8,712 nucleotides of DNA from an uncultured Clostridia bacterium (GTDB lineage Bacteria > Bacillota > Clostridia > Oscillospirales > Oscillospiraceae): assembly GCA_932222125.1 (NCBI GenBank), contig CAKNZJ010000215.1:1-8712 (forward strand), in the 5' to 3' direction. This document shows, one piece after another, positions 7,462-8,712 of this stretch; within the stretch, counting starts at the first letter, position 1; each line of letters begins with the position of its first letter. The notes below the pieces were generated by a model that was given only the letters and a program-made list of their open reading frames with translations, was not told where the DNA came from and did no database searches. The position numbers and the translations under genes were made by a program.

Positions 7462-7497
7462 AGTATACTTGAAATAGTTTCATTTTTCAAGTATACT
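7462..7497. promoter_or_regulatory. Symmetric divergent promoter pair inside a 36-bp inverted repeat (probable TetR operator)
   Basis: AGTATACTTGAAA (7462-7474) is repeated in perfect inversion as TTTCAAGTATACT (7485-7497), with a 10-base spacer. On the + strand it contains TTGAAA (7469-7474), 17 bases, TATACT (7492-7497), a near-consensus sigma-A promoter for the right-hand tetR. On the - strand the mirror image gives TTGAAA (7490-7485), 17 bases, TATACT (7467-7462) for the left-hand tetR. The -35 of each promoter therefore lies within the spacer of the other, so two polymerases could not bind together. A dimeric TetR bound to the repeat would block both. The promoter reading is directly visible; the operator role is inference. 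Confidence 0.75.
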
Positions 7498-7541
7498 GCT
7501 GGTGTTATGGATTCATGTATTTAACTGATTGATCAATGCGC

Positions 7542-7546
7542 GGAGG
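7542..7546 (+). promoter_or_regulatory. Shine-Dalgarno site of the second tetR
   Basis: GGAGG five bases before the ATG at 7552 sets the start of the broken TetR gene. A ten-base palindrome, ATTGATCAAT (7528-7537), lies immediately upstream in the leader. Confidence 0.7.
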
Positions 7547-7551
7547 TTTTT

Positions 7552-7812
7552 ATGTCACAGATGACGAAACGGGCATTGGAGGTGTCGCTCAAAAAACTGC
7601 TGCTCCAAAAGCCTCTGAACAAAATTACCATCAGCGATATCACGGAGAACTGCGGCATAAGCCGCATGACCTTCTACTACCACTTCAAGGACATGTCATG
7701 CGGGGCGGCCGTGAGATGGACAACCATTTCGAGGTCATGTGGGACTTGTTCCACTCCATCCCCTCCATTGAGACCGAGGGCGTCAGTGTACTGGACGAGT
7801 ATTACTGGCTGA
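7552..7812 (+). pseudogene. Second TetR-family regulator, truncated after the DNA-binding domain
   Basis: The first 48 residues are a clean TetR N-terminus (KPLNKITISDITENCGISRM, then TFYYHFKDM), close in style to the DhaS-like TetR group and to the neighbouring intact TetR. Directly after KDM, near position 7695, the reading becomes CGAAVRWTTISRSCG and stays unlike any regulator until a stop at 7812. The expected 130-residue dimer/ligand domain is absent in all frames, so this is a deletion or recombination junction and not a single frameshift. The promoter and ribosome site are intact, so a short protein of about 86 residues with an isolated DNA-binding domain could still be made. Lacking its dimer domain, it is probably non-functional, though interference with the other TetR cannot be excluded. 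Confidence 0.75.
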
Positions 7813-7955
7813 ATAAGGAGGATCCCAACTGCTCCCTGTGCCGGGCTACCGTAAACCGGGGCCAGGATGCCCACACCGACGGTAAGTTCGACGTGTCTGA
7901 CAAGGCCGCGATGCAGATTATGAAGCTGTTCTTCACCGCCGACGAGGAGCTCTAA
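7698..7955 (+). CDS. Unidentified protein fragment downstream of the tetR junction
   Basis: From about 7698 the good coding frame is one base out of step with the tetR stub. It runs 85 codons from MRGGREMDNHFEVMWDLFHS to KAAMQIMKLFFTADEEL and TAA at 7953-7955. The composition (aromatic residues, Asp/Glu, few rare residues, GC-rich third positions) looks like genuine protein. I see no TetR C-terminal features such as the W-x-x-G-M helix, and I do not recognise the family. An AAGGA six bases before the ATG at 7698 may be coincidental. The most economical reading is the C-terminus of another gene fused here by deletion, with its own N-terminus lost. It contains two Cys close together (NCSLC) and no membrane segment. 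Confidence 0.4.
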   Translation: MRGGREMDNHFEVMWDLFHSIPSIETEGVSVLDEYYWLNKEDPNCSLCRATVNRGQDAHTDGKFDVSDKAAMQIMKLFFTADEEL

Positions 7956-7983
7956 GTAAGTATGGTTCTATTAGTATAGATTG

Positions 7984-8023
7984 CTGCGGAAAATCCGCAC
8001 TCTGAGCTGCGTGTTTTCCGCAG
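7984..8023. repeat. Inverted repeat, 10-bp arms
   Basis: CTGCGGAAAA (7984-7993) and TTTTCCGCAG (8014-8023) are perfect inverted copies with a 20-base loop that itself contains CGCA/TGCG. The right arm shares GCAG with the next hairpin, so only one of the two can fold fully at a time. It is probably decayed linker sequence of the truncated repA (see 8085-8468). Confidence 0.6.
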
Positions 8024-8056
8024 TCAAGACTTCCGGAAATCGGAAGTCTTGACTGC
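8020..8056. repeat. Perfect 16-bp hairpin, five-base loop
   Basis: GCAGTCAAGACTTCCG (8020-8035) and CGGAAGTCTTGACTGC (8041-8056) pair perfectly around GAAAT. No T-run follows on either strand, so it is not a standard terminator. On the - strand its sequence can be read as SQDFR, VLTAEN or VKTSDFRKS in different frames, which I recall as typical of the repetitive linker of clostridial RepA proteins. This supports a repA remnant more than a regulatory site. Confidence 0.65.
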
Positions 8057-8084
8057 CATTTGAAGGGTCTGACAATGTGAGCGA

Positions 8085-8468
8085 TTACATTGGCCTTGTT
8101 CCCGTAGTAAATCGCTTGACATAAATTCTGGCGGGGCGGCCCTGTCCCTGCTTAACTCGTTCAATCAATCCACATCCGCTTTTTGTGTCCAGCTCTACCA
8201 ACAGTTTTGTTGCCTTGTCATGTCCGCAGTTCAGATTTTCTTGTATCTCCGCCAACGTATAGTAGATATACACACGCCCCGATTTATCATGCCAGCCGCT
8301 TTTAGCGGATAATCCCAGTCGGTCAAGTAAAAGCCCATACAATAGCTTGTCCTCAACAGATATATGCTTGAAGCATTTCCCAGTGATAAGTTGTTGAGGG
8401 ATGCGATAAAATGAAAATTGCGTGCTTTCGTCACCATAATAGTAATCGAAAAATGTTTCAGCGGCCAT
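8085..8468 (-). CDS. repA: Replication initiator protein A, N-terminal domain only (truncated RepA_N)
   Basis: 127 residues matching the N-terminal winged-helix domain of RepA_N-type initiators found on Firmicutes plasmids and integrative conjugative elements. It has FDYYYGDESTQFSFYRIP, then KLLYGLLLDRLGLS, GWHDKSGRVYIYYTLAEI, NLNCGHDKATKLL and LIERVKQGQGRPARIYVKRF. Family members are usually near 300 residues, with a variable linker and a C-terminal domain. Here the reading ends seven residues after the core at a TAA (8085-8087). Linker-like reading continues in shifted frames to about 7960, so the gene is cut and decaying. The start is firm: AAAGGAGGG (8476-8484) seven bases before the ATG at 8466-8468. 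It may be a non-functional remnant. The DNA-binding domain alone could still bind an origin, which is not identifiable here. Confidence 0.85.
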   Translation of the reverse strand: MAAETFFDYYYGDESTQFSFYRIPQQLITGKCFKHISVEDKLLYGLLLDRLGLSAKSGWHDKSGRVYIYYTLAEIQENLNCGHDKATKLLVELDTKSGCGLIERVKQGQGRPARIYVKRFTTGTRPM

Positions 8469-8490
8469 ATTCAGGCCCTCCTTTCAAATA

Positions 8491-8521
8491 TAAAAAGGGC
8501 GTCCCGCTTGGAACGCCCTTT
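8491..8521 (-). terminator. Intrinsic terminator / possible attenuator directly before repA
   Basis: AAAGGGCGT (8494-8502) and ACGCCCTTT (8513-8521) form a perfect 9-bp stem with an inner CC/GG. On the - strand the stem runs straight into TTTTTA (8496-8491). Only about seven bases separate this from the repA Shine-Dalgarno, and I find no promoter between them. So either repA is expressed by read-through that is attenuated here, or the element ends an upstream leftward gene. Confidence 0.7.
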
Positions 8522-8712
8522 GGATTGGCTCTCACTTAAATCGTTATTTTTTCAACGTTATTTCTATATTTGGTATTGCAAATGCAGGGAAACATACCAG
8601 TAAACATAAATGTTTACGGTTAGAGGGAAGTAAGAAGCTGTACCAATAGGCTAAAGCCTTTTTAACAAAGTGCGAAAAGCGGCAATCATGCAAACCGCCT
8701 GAGCAGATTGGA
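8522..8712. other. Leader/intergenic region upstream of repA
   Basis: AT-rich DNA with no gene I can support. It contains an 18-bp palindrome (8600-8617) and a short AGGCT-AA-AGCCT hairpin followed by five T on the + strand (8648-8663), a weak terminator candidate. On the - strand the last codons before a TGA at 8686-8688 read SNLLRRFA, which could be the C-terminus of an upstream gene, but eight residues are too few to call. No convincing -35/-10 pair for repA was found. Confidence 0.4.
8600..8617. promoter_or_regulatory. 18-bp palindrome, candidate operator or RepA site
   Basis: GTAAACATAAATGTTTAC: 8-base arms in perfect inversion around AA, in the leader region of repA. Such a site suits a dimeric regulator or initiator binding site. 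A partial extra copy of one arm (AAACAT) lies just to the left at 8590-8595. There is no direct evidence for which protein binds. Confidence 0.45.

Noticed and set aside
8544..8711. 55-codon open frame on the - strand upstream of repA, ending with NIEITLKK and open to the window edge
   Set aside because: It has no recognisable family, it runs through the 18-bp palindrome and AT-rich leader, and its composition is unlike the neighbours. Probably chance, but the 5' part is outside the window.
1..8712. tRNA, rRNA or CRISPR arrays
   Set aside because: By eye I saw no cloverleaf-like tRNA with a conserved TTC-type arm, no rRNA motifs and no regular repeat-spacer pattern on either strand. A covariance-model search would be needed to exclude small structured RNAs.

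Overview
The window looks like chromosomal DNA of a moderately GC-rich Gram-positive anaerobe, most likely a gut clostridium (Oscillospirales/Lachnospirales-like). Reasons: strong AGGAGG-type ribosome sites, a PTS/6-phospho-beta-glucosidase pair, an MMPL/LXXG-heptad exporter operon with TetR control, and a RepA_N-type replication protein typical of clostridial integrative elements and plasmids. This assignment comes from protein style, not from a search.

Layout, left to right. (1) 1-1860, + strand: the 3' end of a PTS EIIA(Glc-type) domain, then a GH1 6-phospho-beta-glucosidase that is complete except for one frameshift near 623-630. Together they would import and hydrolyse beta-glucosides. 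(2) 1861-2093: short intergenic stretch between convergent units, with two hairpins and a 20-codon orphan ORF. (3) 2094-6583, - strand: a tight three-gene operon, HdeD-like membrane protein -> MMPL/RND transporter -> secreted LXXG-heptad protein, the last two overlapping by ATGA. (4) 6584-6785: the operon promoter plus three related palindromes or terminator-like hairpins. (5) 6786-7328, - strand: an intact TetR regulator. (6) 7329-7551: divergent region holding a 36-bp inverted repeat that is at once two mirror-image sigma-A promoters (TTGAAA-17-TATACT on each strand) and probably a TetR operator. (7) 7552-7955, + strand: a second TetR gene cut off after its DNA-binding domain and followed by an unrelated, unidentified open frame. 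(8) 7956-8712: a truncated repA (N-terminal domain only) on the - strand. It has strong hairpins downstream that look like the decayed linker of repA, and an attenuator-like terminator and a palindrome upstream.

How it works together: the coherent unit is TetR plus HdeD/MMPL/LXXG, a regulated envelope export module whose substrate is unknown. The flanks show repeated breakage (truncated TetR, truncated repA, orphan ORF, possible PTS junction, GH1 frameshift). This suggests the cluster sits beside the remains of a mobile element. I found no clearly new enzymatic system. The most unusual single signal is the symmetric bidirectional promoter/operator at 7462-7497.
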